Source of the DNA: Spodoptera frugiperda
Lineage: Eukaryota > Arthropoda > Insecta > Lepidoptera > Noctuidae
Length of the DNA: 64,000 nt
Reading direction: 5' to 3'
Assembly (NCBI RefSeq): GCF_023101765.2
Contig: NC_064239.1
Location: 2,852,001-2,916,000, forward strand
The notes beneath the pieces are model-generated. The model ran no database searches. It saw only the letters and a list, made by a program, of their open reading frames with translations, and was not told the DNA's origin. The translations under genes were made by a program, and so were the position numbers. Shown here piece by piece: positions 24,701 to 35,700 of this stretch. The first letter of the stretch is position 1. The number at the start of each line of letters is the position of its first letter.

Positions 24701-27700
24701 GTTTAATCACACGTTAAAGAATCGCAACGTGATTTAGAAACCGGTTCAACTTAATATCAGGTTTCTGGACCGCGTAATGTACATGTTAATGGTGTGGCTA
24801 AGACTTATTGGTTTTCATGTGCAATTTGATTCATTGTTTTACAAAGCTATGTAAGGAACTAAGGGTTTTTGTGACTTCACTCGTGTTTATTTTCCTCGTT
24901 ATTGTTTGATTCGTTTGATTATTTGTTTGCGCTAAAAGTATAGGCAAGTCTTACAAGTAGGAGGGGCAAAATAGAAGATTATGCTGTTGAAGTTAGCTAG
25001 TTTTTTTTTTGTTTATTTGTAAATCAAGCGAAATTGTTATTACAAGTCATTTAACTAGATAAAGGTCTCGCCTCTTTATAGTGTAATGGACTTTTAAAAC
25101 CTATAAGGTAGAACATAAAAATGGTAATTCAATTTTATTTCTATTTACAGAACAGCAGCTGCCTCACAACCATCCGCTCTATTAGACAGATCAATATTAC
25201 ATCATTCGCAATAACACCTTTCAGGTGAAAACCACTTTATTCAGTTCAAGCAGTTCACGCCTTTATTTACAAACAAAAAATACGTAGGACAATAAACAAT
25301 CGCCTACGCACGTAGGAAGAAAAACTTAAACGAAATGATGGACAGTTACCATGTGTTTCTCACCTACGCAAATGTTAAAGATATCTACGAATGCAAACGA
25401 GATTACGACATACACATAACTGTGATAGTCTTTAACCGGATTCACCGTATGCAGTTAAAATCTCTTACAAAACGTAACATTTTACATTCAAATACTCATA
25501 TTAAACGTATTACGTCTCACAATCTCGTTATAAAAATCCATCTGAATAAAGATGATCAATTTAGCTTCTTCATCTTTCAATTTACGATCAATTTGGTCAT
25601 CAATTAATTTTAAGAGAGTATTTTGAGTAAGGTTACGTATGTAGCCAGCTTTGATTCGAATTCGGTCAAGTACTGCAACAGTCTAAATTGAATAAAAGCT
25701 GTTTCGGAGAAAATTTGCAATGTAAATCGTTTAACCGTATGCTCGCTGGGAGCCAAGATTATAACTGCATAGTGAATAGGTGCCAGAATTTTAAACAGAA
25801 CACCTGCAAATTTGCAAGGTGTAACATAATAAACGCATTAAGAAAACATACTTTAAAGTAATAGAACATTTTGTAATGAAACAGTACTCCATATTTTCGT
25901 ATTATTTTGAAATTGCCTTGACAAGGTTCACTCGAAATAAAATCGTGTTTATTATATTTCTTCAGCCAAACGGTAACTTTTTTGAAGGACATCCTTTGAA
26001 CTAGAGATCGTGACTGGCCCATAAAAGGTACACCGTTGAACGATACAGTGATCAAACTCACTCGAAAGAACGATTGGTCCCATCTTTTTCGTAGAACGTG
26101 GCTGAGTACTCTTACAAAACACAATGTGACGATTAAGTGAAGCATCCATCAATTAGCAGTATGAGGGATTCTGCGGCCGTATACACAGATTACCAATAAA
26201 CACATCTTTAGGAGGATTAAGTAATTGTTGTGTCAGAGCAATTACGATTCTTTTACTCTCAGATAAAGCAGGAAAATAACAAACATCTCACAACACGGCA
26301 GGTGCTAATGAAACATACGTGGCCATTACACGCGGGGAATAAGATAAATTCAAGATAATAATACAGAATAAGGACTCAGAAGCCAAGGCCTACGTTATCA
26401 AGAAACGTGAAGGGAAACCTGAAATCTTCTCTCCGATACTTTTATAGGAGAAAGTTATATCTTTTTAGAAAGCTTTGTAACTTTTGTTTTACGGTTATAG
26501 CAAAATGATTATTTGGAAAAACGCAATTCTGTGATTAGAAGTAGTGAAATCCTACACAACACGGAATGCAAATGATTATGAACTATTCAAGGTTGTATGG
26601 TTGATAATTGCCATTAGAGCGGGCTTTATTATACACGGCCGCAAGACTATGACACGTCTGACATGACTAGTTTGTGTAATATTAGCACTAAACTAGCTAG
26701 TAGGTACTTATTAGCTAGATAGAGCAAAAACCAGCAATGTTTTAGTTTCATTATTTTTTGCCGATTTGTACATGAATAAAGAGCTCGCAATTATGGACAT
26801 GATGTCGTAATTTCCTGATAAATATTTCTGCAGAATATACTGGATTCATATTATTTACATTCCTGAGTACATTTGGAGGATGTCCAAGTGACATGAAACC
26901 TCATCATATTTCAATAGTGATGACTATAAAAGTCAGATATTATGTTCTGACGTTAATGTCAGGACGTTATAGATTATGCGTGGAGCAGACGTGTCACGGA
27001 GAAGGAATCGTATCGACCGACGATTAGGAAGACCTACAAGAGTTCAACCAATAACAATATCACGTACACAGATTCAGCTGAGCGTGTATTCCTGCGTCAC
27101 TATTGTGTTGGTGAGGCCTTTCTCATTGTACTCATTGTCAAGCTTGTCTATGTCGGTGACATTACAAATGTACGTGATAGTGGAACTCTATGTAACGAGT
27201 TTTTGCGTCATGTGAACGTTGTGCTATGCGATAATGATACGTCACAATCTATAAGTTCCATATCAGGTGTTTCTTAGAAGCTTGTTTAAGATTCCTCCAC
27301 AAAGAGTTTAATGGAATTTGGGATCAAGGTTTGGCTAGTCTATGTTTATCTTTTGCAATTCTCCGTAAGTGCGGTTTCGTGTAGCATAAAAAATGTAACA
27401 CGCATCGACTATGGCATTTCCGATGACTAGTAGTTAAAGCTTAGTAAAGGTCACTCATAGCAAATTTTAAAGAAACCTTGAAATAATTTGTTATAAAATT
27501 AAGTTTCAAAGCATTAATTATTCCTAGCTAGTGGATAACAATGAACGCAATATTGGCCAGCTGAATGAATAATGAAATTAATTGTTTTTATTATAGACAC
27601 GCGATGCAGATAAGCCACAATGTTATCTAAATCGGCACATTAGTTGTATACACATATAACCCAGTTTGATATTTCCATGGCTCGTTTGATTATGAGCAAT

Positions 27701-30196
27701 AAAAAGTGTCGATAGGCGTCCTGATTTACAGTTTCCTACATTGCCAAACACGCTCGTAAGACCAAGCAAACGGAGCATGCACGTATCTCCGCACGGAGTA
27801 TGGCACACGGACGATAAGCCCAAATGTATGAACAACATCTGTTTTTTAAACTGCGCTCGTGTCTGTGGTGTATACATTATTTATTCCATGTTGCCATGTT
27901 TGCATTAAACACTGGGGAGCTATTCTATTTTCGGTCTCTACGTCTAGTTTCTACAAAATTGTTGTCATTAAAGCCCGCGGTTCAGCTCTCGATACGAACT
28001 TTCGTAATTCCGGTACGATCGCAACAAGTATCCTTATAAAGCGATGGAATGTAAAGTCGACATTTTTTCGTTCATCGCAGCCGTTCGACAGCCAAAAAGC
28101 ATTTTTTATTGGTGTTTGGGAAAACCTGAAATTGTTTAACTACCCGTTGAATTTTATGGTGTGTTTAAAATTAACGTGCCGTTTATGAATCAGTTAAATT
28201 CGTGTGAGACGTATAGGGAAGGGTAAATTATGTCTAGAATTTAATTACTAGCAACATTAGCGTCATGATTAGTAACACATTAACGATAACAAACAACCTA
28301 TTGCACAATGTAAAGGGAGGAGAGATAGAAAAGTAAATTAGAACGTACCATTTCTTTCTTGAGATAAGCGAGTTGTGAGTCGAGATCTGTGGGTGGTTTG
28401 TCTGATGGCGGTGATGGGGTTTCTTGGAGGTCCGGTTCACCGTCTGCGAAGCCACTGAGACTCTTCGGCAGAGGCGGTAGTCCTTGCAGAGACATGGTGC
28501 TGATTGCGCGGAACTGCTTACGAAGTCTGCCCAAAAATATTGAAATGAGATGATGATAATATCCAAACTTATTTTTTAAGGTGATCAGTAAAAAAATCAT
28601 ACTCAGTCAAATTCAAGCTACGAGTTTCTTTATAGGGACGTAATTATGTAGACATTATAATTACCAAAACTACCATTTGTAATAGTAATTGCTGAATAAA
28701 ATTAAATGATCATGTTACGTAAAATTAATGAAACCGCAAAAATTTGTCCACCATTGTAAATAACTGTAGACGGCAATTGCCTTTAGCGATTGTTAGTTTA
28801 ACGACCTAGTATTGACGAGAGTATTGGCGCTCACAGCCGGGTTTAATGAAGCTGTATGACCTTTACACACAAACCACAACGCACCCATGGCAAGAAGGAA
28901 GTACAATGTAACGATTTATTCATAAGATAAGAAATATTCAAGTTGTTATTAATGGAAAACACACCTAGACTTAAGGTCATCGTCGACTATGTATGCGTAA
29001 GCCTGATCATCGTCTGTGTTCCCGCTGGTTACTGAAGACATGGCATAGTTCTGTTCAGAGTCCTCGGAATCACACTGTCCATTTGTTTCTGCATACTCCG
29101 CGGCATCCAATGTTTCCGGCACGTTGGATTGTGACCGCATCGTCTGCAATTCGTATATCAACATCTCGTGGTTGTTCATGTCTTTCATCTTGTCCATGTC
29201 TGGAGCATCGTGGCCGTTCATCTTCGAACTTTCTTTCCCCTTATCTATTACGGTGTGCGCTTCGTCTTTGTCGTTATTTCTACTAGCAATAATCTCTGAA
29301 ATTAACATTTCTGTTACTCTCGATGTTTTTCTTTCCAATGAGTTCGTATGTTTGTTTACATTTTCATCAACTTTTGGACTTTCTGGAACTTGTTGTATCT
29401 CCTTAGAAGAATTCAATTGTTTAGACGGACTATTCCTCAGCCTGTCATCAAATTCTTGCATTTCCTCCACGGACGCGTATGGCGCTTCTGACACTGGACT
29501 CTGTGGAGGCTTCGCATCAATTGGAGATGAATAAGGACTTATGTCTGGTGAGATCTTAGTTTTACTGCTATGTACAGGACTTTTATTTACAGGCAAAGGC
29601 TTCATTGGTTTTAACTTAGGTTTAGGAGATAACGGAGGCGGAGGTGCTTTTCGTAAAGGTAGAGTTTTCTCTGCAAAACTAGATGACTTTGATACTTTGC
29701 ATTTTGAGTCTTGATCCAATTTATTCGATGTTGAGAGAGATCTTACTAATATTTGTCTGCAGGTTTTGACTGCTTTAGAGTTTAGCGATTCATTAGACTT
29801 TTTATTCGATGTTGGAGTTGGAATAGAACTACTGTCGCTGGAGCTTCGTCTGGAATTTTGACCACTGGACTTTCTTTCATCTGAAGAAGAGCTTCGATCG
29901 CTGATTACGTCTCTGATGAACGACTTCACTCTTGCTAATCCGTTTTGTTTGGGCGACACTGTTGACTCACTGACAGTATTGGCTCTATCCAAAGTTTTAG
30001 ATCTTGACGTATAGTGGTTCTCCTGCTTGGAGAAGGCACGCGATTTCGTAAAGCTAGCCTTTGAGTCCGCAACGGCCTTCCTCGTTTTTGCCAGTGCCTC
30101 CGCCACCACGCTCTGGTTAGGCCGCGGAGGCACTGGAGGTGGTCCTTTGATCTTGTTGCTCTTCATCGGTTGTGTGTTGGTTTGTACCATCAGCAT
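6573..30196 (-). CDS. FAM89/leucine repeat adapter protein 25-type protein, 3 exons with a 21.6-kb intron
   Basis: Predicted join of complement 28965-30196, 28349-28526 and 6573-6722, giving 519 residues. The C-terminal ~100 residues match FAM89A/B (LRAP25): GLPPLPKSLSGF (about 426-437), LDSQLAYLKKEM (459-470) and SLRQLDLSLLSELW (472-485). Vertebrate LRAP25 is an adaptor in the MRCK/LIMK1 pathway of lamellipodial actin; that function is known for the family, not shown here. The first 410 residues are an extension not found in vertebrate FAM89: an SH3-ligand-like PPPVPPRP (19-26), a serine-rich stretch (102-132), a second proline cluster with PPPPLSPKPK (about 184-202), and an acidic tail. All junctions are GT-AG and in frame. 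The first ATG is at 30196, with an in-frame stop upstream. A short form starting at MSLQ (residue 422) would resemble vertebrate FAM89 (98 residues). Confidence 0.85.
18256..18425 (-). repeat. Dispersed repeat A, copy 2, internally duplicated
   Basis: On the minus strand it runs from CCGGAGCTGCGGACAACC near 18425 through AGCAGGAGTAGGAACGGG and GTTGTTAGTCATG. A GC-rich insert (GGCGCGTTGCGTTCCGCGCG) follows, then a second AGCAGGAGTCGGGGTGG and TTTTTAGTCCTCTCGC. The second block shows a partial tandem duplication or a nested insertion of the same family. Confidence 0.65.
22177..22695 (+). CDS. Unidentified open frame (172 codons), possibly fossil or spurious
   Basis: Stop-free from 22177 to the TAA at 22693-22695, in the antisense direction within the FAM89 intron. 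The first in-frame ATG is in VSMHLLSRRLSDSF at about 22261. The translation looks protein-like: HLLSRRLSDSF, YPRGVKRSL, QKWYKFTHNVMFTYLG, FRITSCGKLVPLGLASNLYN. I cannot assign it to a family; an endogenous viral or other captured gene is one guess. A different open frame (21842-22213) abuts it, and both end without obvious splice sites. Frames of 120-130 codons arise by chance here, so this one is only mildly longer than background. Confidence 0.2.
   Translation, partial: TQFQFVCLNAPLTPLFIDDIRHVRAVRNVSMHLLSRRLSDSFINQASDILSHLSMASLGFITPIKPSYPRGVKRSLRSKFSIKADALTCNVISIYWKLQMLIVRQMVSDIGLIPAFRQNSQKWYKFTHNVMFTYLGSEIEHVFRITSCGKLVPLGLASNLYNGRKLLRTVLY
22980..23110 (+). promoter_or_regulatory. Isolated TATA-box promoter in the FAM89 intron
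   Basis: TATAAATA at 23041-23048 follows CCCGCCCCCGGG and precedes a perfect palindrome AGCACGTGCT (23051-23060) holding an E-box. Upstream lie TGACGTAA (23009-23016, CRE/bZIP type) and GAAGTTTC (22980-22987, half of a heat-shock-like element). A start would be expected near 23070. No long ORF follows; the first ATG (23106) opens only MARYEL. It fits a promoter for a non-coding or spliced RNA on the plus strand, antisense to FAM89. Confidence 0.45.
23208..23213 (+). terminator. Poly(A) hexamer downstream of the isolated TATA promoter
   Basis: AATAAA in CATAATAAAGTGTG, followed by a T-rich stretch (GATTATTTTTTTTCCC), as expected for a cleavage site. It would end a transcript of roughly 160-170 bases started at the 23041 TATA box. 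Confidence 0.35.
28349..28526 (-). CDS. FAM89-type gene, exon 2 (GLPPLP region)
   Basis: Acceptor TTTTTGGGCAG and donor GAAATG/GTACGT on minus. It encodes the rest of a split arginine, then 59 residues including MSLQGLPPLPKSLSGF and LDSQLAYLKKEM. The exon contains its own ATG in the position where vertebrate FAM89 begins, so a promoter just upstream would give the ancestral short protein. Confidence 0.85.
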
Positions 30197-30420
30197 GCTT
30201 GAAGTAAGCGTCACTCGAACAATACTATAATATGCGTACTATAGTAGAAGGAGCACGTAACACAAGCACCGCGTAAGTCACACACACGAGAGCGCTCAGT
30301 ACGCAGGGCGACACGACCGTCCCCGCGGGCGCGCGGCACTCACTGCCTGCCGTGCCACCGGCGTGCCGGCTCGCCGCTACACCGCCGCCGCTCGAGCGCT
30401 ACGCCACAACTTCATAATAA
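30197..30420 (-). promoter_or_regulatory. GC-rich promoter/5' leader of the FAM89-type gene
   Basis: Sequence just upstream of the ATG at 30196 includes a CpG-rich block at about 30295-30400 (CCGCGGGCGCGCGGC and CCGCCGCCGCTCGAGCG). No TATA box sits at the expected distance on minus. In this AT-rich setting it is the likely start region. Confidence 0.45.
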
Positions 30421-31863
30421 TTACAGGCCGACTTGAAAATGACTTTGTTCGTAGCTTTACCATGGTATTGCGTGTTCGGTAGTTTGCGGAGTACGTACCA
30501 TACAGCCTAACAATGAGTTGACCCACACTTTTAATAATGTAAAAGTGATTGTTTACTATGAGAATGAATGCAACTGTGGCTACCGGTCCGCGGCGCACAC
30601 GACATGGCTATTGTTGATGATGTCGAAAGCACTCTCTGACCTATTGTTTTATGCCAATCAAAATGTTACACTACAGTTGTTGTTTAAAAGTATTTGGGTT
30701 GGAAGATCTGTTGTCAATTACATGTTGTGTAACTTCTGTACTGTCCTATGGTGATTGAATGTTCATTGTCCATTGATTAAAATATGTACTTCATGGACCT
30801 ACATGACACATTTAATTCACATAACTATCTTCTTCAATGTATTTTTTGTGGTTTCCAATTGGAGTCTAATTTTGACTAGAAAAATTAATATAACTGTAAT
30901 GTTCTATAATTTTGTAAATACTATTGTTTACAATAATACATGCACATAATTACACAGACATGATTCAGACTAAAACTATTTTTGACACTACAACATGTTA
31001 CTCAATGATGTCATATTTACATTATTAGATAACACATTTAAAATAACTATTTATGCAAATTAAGTCAATAAAATAACACATAGACTTAACAAATATGTAA
31101 AAGAACTACATTATACATGCCATTTTTAATTTGAAACTCATTCAATTTGGTTTTTGAGCATAATGACAAAGACTTTCAATATAATTAAAAAGGATTTTAT
31201 GGATTTAAGAAATCTATTTCTTGCATAAGAATTTTTATGTTACAAAATTTTTAGTATTTGAAATTATAATAGAATTTCTTAAAACTTTCAAAATAGTTTT
31301 CAAAATGCTGATAATATGTATAACTATACCAATTTGCAATTGATTTGAATGTATTTTGAATCTAGATTCATAGATTATGTTAGGTAATATTTTTTTAAGA
31401 GTTATTTAGGCTGTAGCGTGGGATTTGAACAAAATAACAATAATGATATGAAAAAAAAATATATATAAACCAGCTGGTTTTACAGACATCATTTAATTCA
31501 GTCTTTGCTTTGATTCTTGATTTAACTATTCCTTTATTCCTTTGCTTTTCTGATGGCATGAGCTGAGATGAAATTTAAAATATTATATTCACTATTCCCC
31601 AGTTTGATGGGTATACATATTTGTACCTGAGTTTTAATTATTTTTACTTCACACTTGTCCAAGGCTAACTACATTGGAATCCTATTGCTTTTAACATATT
31701 CAGTAACCAATTTGGTTATTAGAGATGATGAAATCTTATTATAAACAATAAATGACAGTGACCTGGCAATGAATCACACAAATTATGTAAAGCGCGTACA
31801 CAATGACCTCTATGGACAAAATTAGTAAAACAAAAATAGTTTTCTTACTTGCTTGGCAAGAAT
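30421..31863. other. Intergenic region between FAM89-type gene and ANAPC11
   Basis: Very AT-rich with no coding pattern. Its right part must include the ANAPC11 3' untranslated region (minus strand). No repeat family recognised. Confidence 0.4.
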
Positions 31864-32219
31864 CTATTTGTTGTTGAATTTCCAGTCTTGTCTGCACATG
31901 GGGCACTGTTGCTGGGGTTGGGAGTGCAGCCACTTCACGATGCAATGGATGTGGAAGCAGTGGGAGCAGGTGCCCCACACCAAAGGGCAGTCGTCTCCAG
32001 GGAGCTTGCAGTCAGGGCAACAACTATCAAAGGGCATGCGACAAATACCACAGTTGTCGTCGTTAGCTACCCACCGCCAAGTCGCTACGCCCGTCCAACC
32101 TACGTAATTACCGTTCGTGTAAATATAGGAATAACAATAAAACAGGCACACTGGCACACTGATTACTTGGCCGTTGATTTGACAGGTTAAGGTTACTTAC
32201 TTTTAATAGTTACTTTCAT
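31864..32219 (-). CDS. ANAPC11: Anaphase-promoting complex subunit 11 (RING-H2), 2 exons
   Basis: Predicted join of complement 32201-32219 and 31864-32099, giving 84 residues, the same length as human APC11. This is the catalytic RING subunit of the APC/C E3 ubiquitin ligase, which recruits the E2 enzymes that ubiquitinate cyclin B and securin at mitotic exit. Zinc-ligand residues are all present: C23, C26, C34, C37, C44, C51, H53, H56/H58, C59, C72 and C75. Hallmark blocks are WTGVATWRWVANDDNCGICR, CPDCKLPGDDCPLVWG, CFHIHCIVKWLH and CPMCRQDWKF. Exon 1 encodes only MKVTIK plus one base of a serine codon; the 101-bp intron is GT-AG and keeps frame. It is divergent from YIPF6. Confidence 0.96.
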
Positions 32220-32772
32220 ATCACGAATCTTGCATACCGTGGCAAATCTAAATTAAATTTCAATACTCGTTTCTGAGCTAGTTTTTTAAAATTGATTAGT
32301 ACAGTTATTTAACAAAGATATTCAAATCTCAAACAAAATAACAACAATCGATAAATTTGACAGTTGCCAGACACAGACTTTTATCCGACTTCAGTTTTTA
32401 ATTTTACCTATAGCCTTTTGAGTACCATTTTCGGATACAAAAAGATTAAAGCTAGTTCTGAACATTTATGTCAATTTAAAAACTATTTCTTTCTTTTGAT
32501 TTTGCTTTATAATTTAGTTAATAAGCGTTTTAGGTAAGTGCAAAACATAGTGTTCTTGGTATTCATTTTATTTAAACACCGCAAAAAATGGAAGTGTTGT
32601 GAATTTGTCAATGTATCTAAACGTGGTCATGATTTCTGACATATTTTGACCGGAGGCAATACTGTACATGTACAAATGTCACGAAAATCTTCAAAGAGTG
32701 TTTGATGTGTTGGAGTTTATTTATTTTATCCATATTTTATTGTGTTAAAGTATATTGGATATAATATCAAAC
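32220..32772. promoter_or_regulatory. Shared divergent promoter region of ANAPC11 and YIPF6
   Basis: The start codons of ANAPC11 (minus, 32219) and YIPF6 (plus, 32773) are 553 bp apart with nothing coding between. No TATA box is placed well for either gene. The sequence is AT-rich and includes ATCGATAAATTTG near 32347, which holds a DREF-like ATCGATA core; DREF sites are common in insect housekeeping promoters, though this single match is weak. Confidence 0.5.
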
Positions 32773-35700
32773 ATGACCTCGTTTGACACTAAATACGATG
32801 TAAGTATATAGGCTAACCTTTATAATATAAATGTAACAATTTCACAATGGAATGTCTTATTGGATTTTGATTGTTCCACCCTAAAAAAAAGGGAATTTTA
32901 TCAGCACAAGTGTAATTTTCGTAATATTTTGGAGTAAAATAATATTCTCAATTGTCTATTTAATATTGTTAAATTATTTGTAACCAAAAGATAATATTAT
33001 ATGAGTCATCGGCTTTTACGGTAAAATTAATTTTCCTAATGCGATCTAAGGGTGATAATGATGTTTAGTAAACATTTATATAATTGTTTTATCATTCATA
33101 CTCATTCACAACTTCCTCTAAAACGATGTGTGATTTAATTTATCATGGAACAGAGATTTAGTCATAATTTTCGTGTCATATTTTATAAGTGTACTTTTTC
33201 TTTTTATCTAGATGTACCCAGCTGGGGATGTAGGGGTTGTGGAGGGTGAGATGAACATCCCCACCAGGGGTGTACCTTCAGGAGACAGTATGGAGTTCAA
33301 CACTCTAGATGAACCCATCAAAGAAACATTTGTAAGTAAAAATCTGACAAAACTACATAAATAGTATAAATTAGTTTCATTTTAAAATACTCAAGCTTAG
33401 ATGTTTAGATATAAAAACATATTATTAGAATTATTCTGTAACATTTTTTATTTAATAGGTTAAAAATAGTTTCAATCATTTAGGTTTTTATCAATCAATT
33501 AGTTGTAATTAATTAAGGCTATTATTATTATCAGTCCTGGAACTAATGTAATATAATATAATATTATGTACTACTATTTTTAAAGTAGGTCATGACTATT
33601 ATCATTGGTTTTCATAGTAGATCATGTGTACAATAAGGTTTATGAATTTGTGCCCTTTATTGATTTAATGACCTACTTTTTGTCGATATTGATCTGACTA
33701 GTGTAATTGTTTTCATATATTAAATATTAAATTCTGCGTGAAACTATGAAGTGAAGGAAAGATTTACATGAAACTTGTCATACTAGGTTTTCAGGATTTG
33801 TAAATAAGACAATATTTAACTTAATCTTGGAGTCCTAATCATTGGGCCTGGGTGTGCCCAGACCCGAAATAACAATTTGTGAATCACCCCGGGCACAACT
33901 GGTCGCACAGGCATGGCACCAATCATGCAGTCTATAACTAAATTAGACATGTAATGAAATTTTGTTTAGTTGCAGTTTTATCTATAGTTGCCAGTTACAG
34001 AGTTAAAGAGGTAGATTTTAGTAAATATATGTATAGAGCTGTTTAGACAAGTGCCCTATTTTTGTGTAGATGAAACAACTCAATTTTATGTGATGACTCA
34101 CTTCTGAGTTCTGAATCTTCAATTTATTAACCTCGTTTACTTTAGAACCTAATATAGTTTGTTGAAAGAAATACTAGAGAAAATAGGATTACTTCTAATT
34201 GGGTAGTTTCCGCAGTTAAAAATAAATTATTTCGACTTTTTGGTACAGTACAATAAAATATTACATGTACATTCATAGTTTTGATGACTTTCTTAATTTT
34301 TGAACATTTCTGGCTAATTTTCTAGAAATAATTCTGCTATTTTTAAAAATGTAATGACGTCATAACTCATTATTTCATAGAAAATATCCTTATTGATGTT
34401 TCAAAAAAAGTATCGAATTTGACTAGTAGGAAACTAGCCTATTGTAAATGTTGATATGCAAGTTTAGTAAATCATTTCATTATTAACAATATGATGAATC
34501 AGTGACCATTTTATTATGTTTTATTAGTTAGAATTATAGCCATTATTAATATTTTAATTTATCATTTTTAGCTTCGAGATCTGAGAGCAGTGGGAAATAA
34601 GTTTTACCATGTACTAATTCCTAGAGAGAAGTCTAGCTTGTTAAAGGAATGTGAGTAGCTTTTTGTTTATAATTTTATTAATAAATGTATTTTAATTGTA
34701 GAATACTTTTCATTTCATTCAAACTTCGTAGATACTCACTCCATATTGTAGAGTAATATCATATTATATTAATAATTTATAAATGAATTATATTAAATTG
34801 TAGATACCTATGTGCCATATTTGATTAGCCAATTAACTATTACATCATTATCACTATTATATATTACATAGAACATTTCTTATTTTTGCCATGTAGAAAA
34901 TTGGTGTTTGAATGTCCTTTAATACTTTGATTTGTATCAGTGATCTAATCACTGTTATCAAGCTGAAGTACAACGCAAGTAATGGATGTTTCTGTTTATA
35001 ATGATAACAAACGAAACTCTATTAAAAGTATATTTTTATAATGTTGGTACATTTTGAGTGTAATAATGTTAGTTTTATTCATAGTTTGTTTATTTAAATG
35101 GTTTACATATTCAGCTTGTTGCTTGGTTGGAGCAGCTGCATAAAATAATAATGCATAATATAATTGTACATATACATAAACTAATTGATATATGTTATAA
35201 ATTATGTATAAGCAAATTGTTGCAGGAGTAATAGAAAACATCTGCCTATGCTATATTTGCAGCTTAGTAATAAATATGAATTTATTCAGAATCCAATAAG
35301 TAAGAAAAACGATGCTAATACTATTTGAAAAATGTAGACATGTCTCCATTCTACCCTTACGGTAAGGTATATTAGACCTTATGTTGAATGTAATAAGGTT
35401 AATTTTCCAATGTTTCCAGGGGATCTCTGGGGACCTTTACTGCTGTGCACCCTGATGGCCACAATCCTGCAAGGCACAGAGGTAGCTGACAACACCAATG
35501 ATGGTGGCCCAGAGTTTGCTGAAGTATTTGTATTAGTTTGGATCGGAGCTGCAGTTGTTACATTAAATTCTAAACTGCTTGGTGGTAACATGTGAGTATT
35601 TTGTTGTTTAGTTTTCTTTAAAATACACCAATGACAATATTAAAATAAATCCCAATGATTTGTGATACGCTATAGTATCCTTTTTTTTACATTTACTGGG

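Larger units (their letters stand above)
6723..28348 (-). other. 21.6-kb intron of the FAM89-type gene
   Basis: No recognisable host exon, rRNA, tRNA or autonomous transposon. Most of it is AT-rich with scattered GC-rich patches (about 10290-10315, 15600-15730, 18300-18345, 20515-20590, 22985-23075). Repeat A occurs once, at about 18.3 kb, and none of the other dispersed families tracked here was seen, fewer repeats than in the flanks. Features given separately are the TATA promoter at 23041, the open frame at 22177-22695 and small palindromes. The rest is plausible regulatory intron, but nothing more can be claimed from sequence. Confidence 0.6.

Noticed and set aside
25759..26145. 128-codon minus-strand open frame in the FAM89 intron
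   Set aside because: Hydrophobic and aromatic-rich, low-complexity composition typical of AT-rich non-coding sequence; no motif, promoter or splice support.
29124..29534. 136-codon open frame on the plus strand
   Set aside because: It is the antisense shadow of FAM89 exon 1, whose minus-strand frame is much longer, starts with an ATG and splices in frame.
30197..30214. Six extra residues at the start of the FAM89-type protein
   Set aside because: They depend on a GTG start; the first ATG in this frame is at 30196.
31849..32190. 113-codon plus-strand frame over ANAPC11
   Set aside because: Antisense shadow of the RING-domain exon, whose minus-strand reading is unmistakable.
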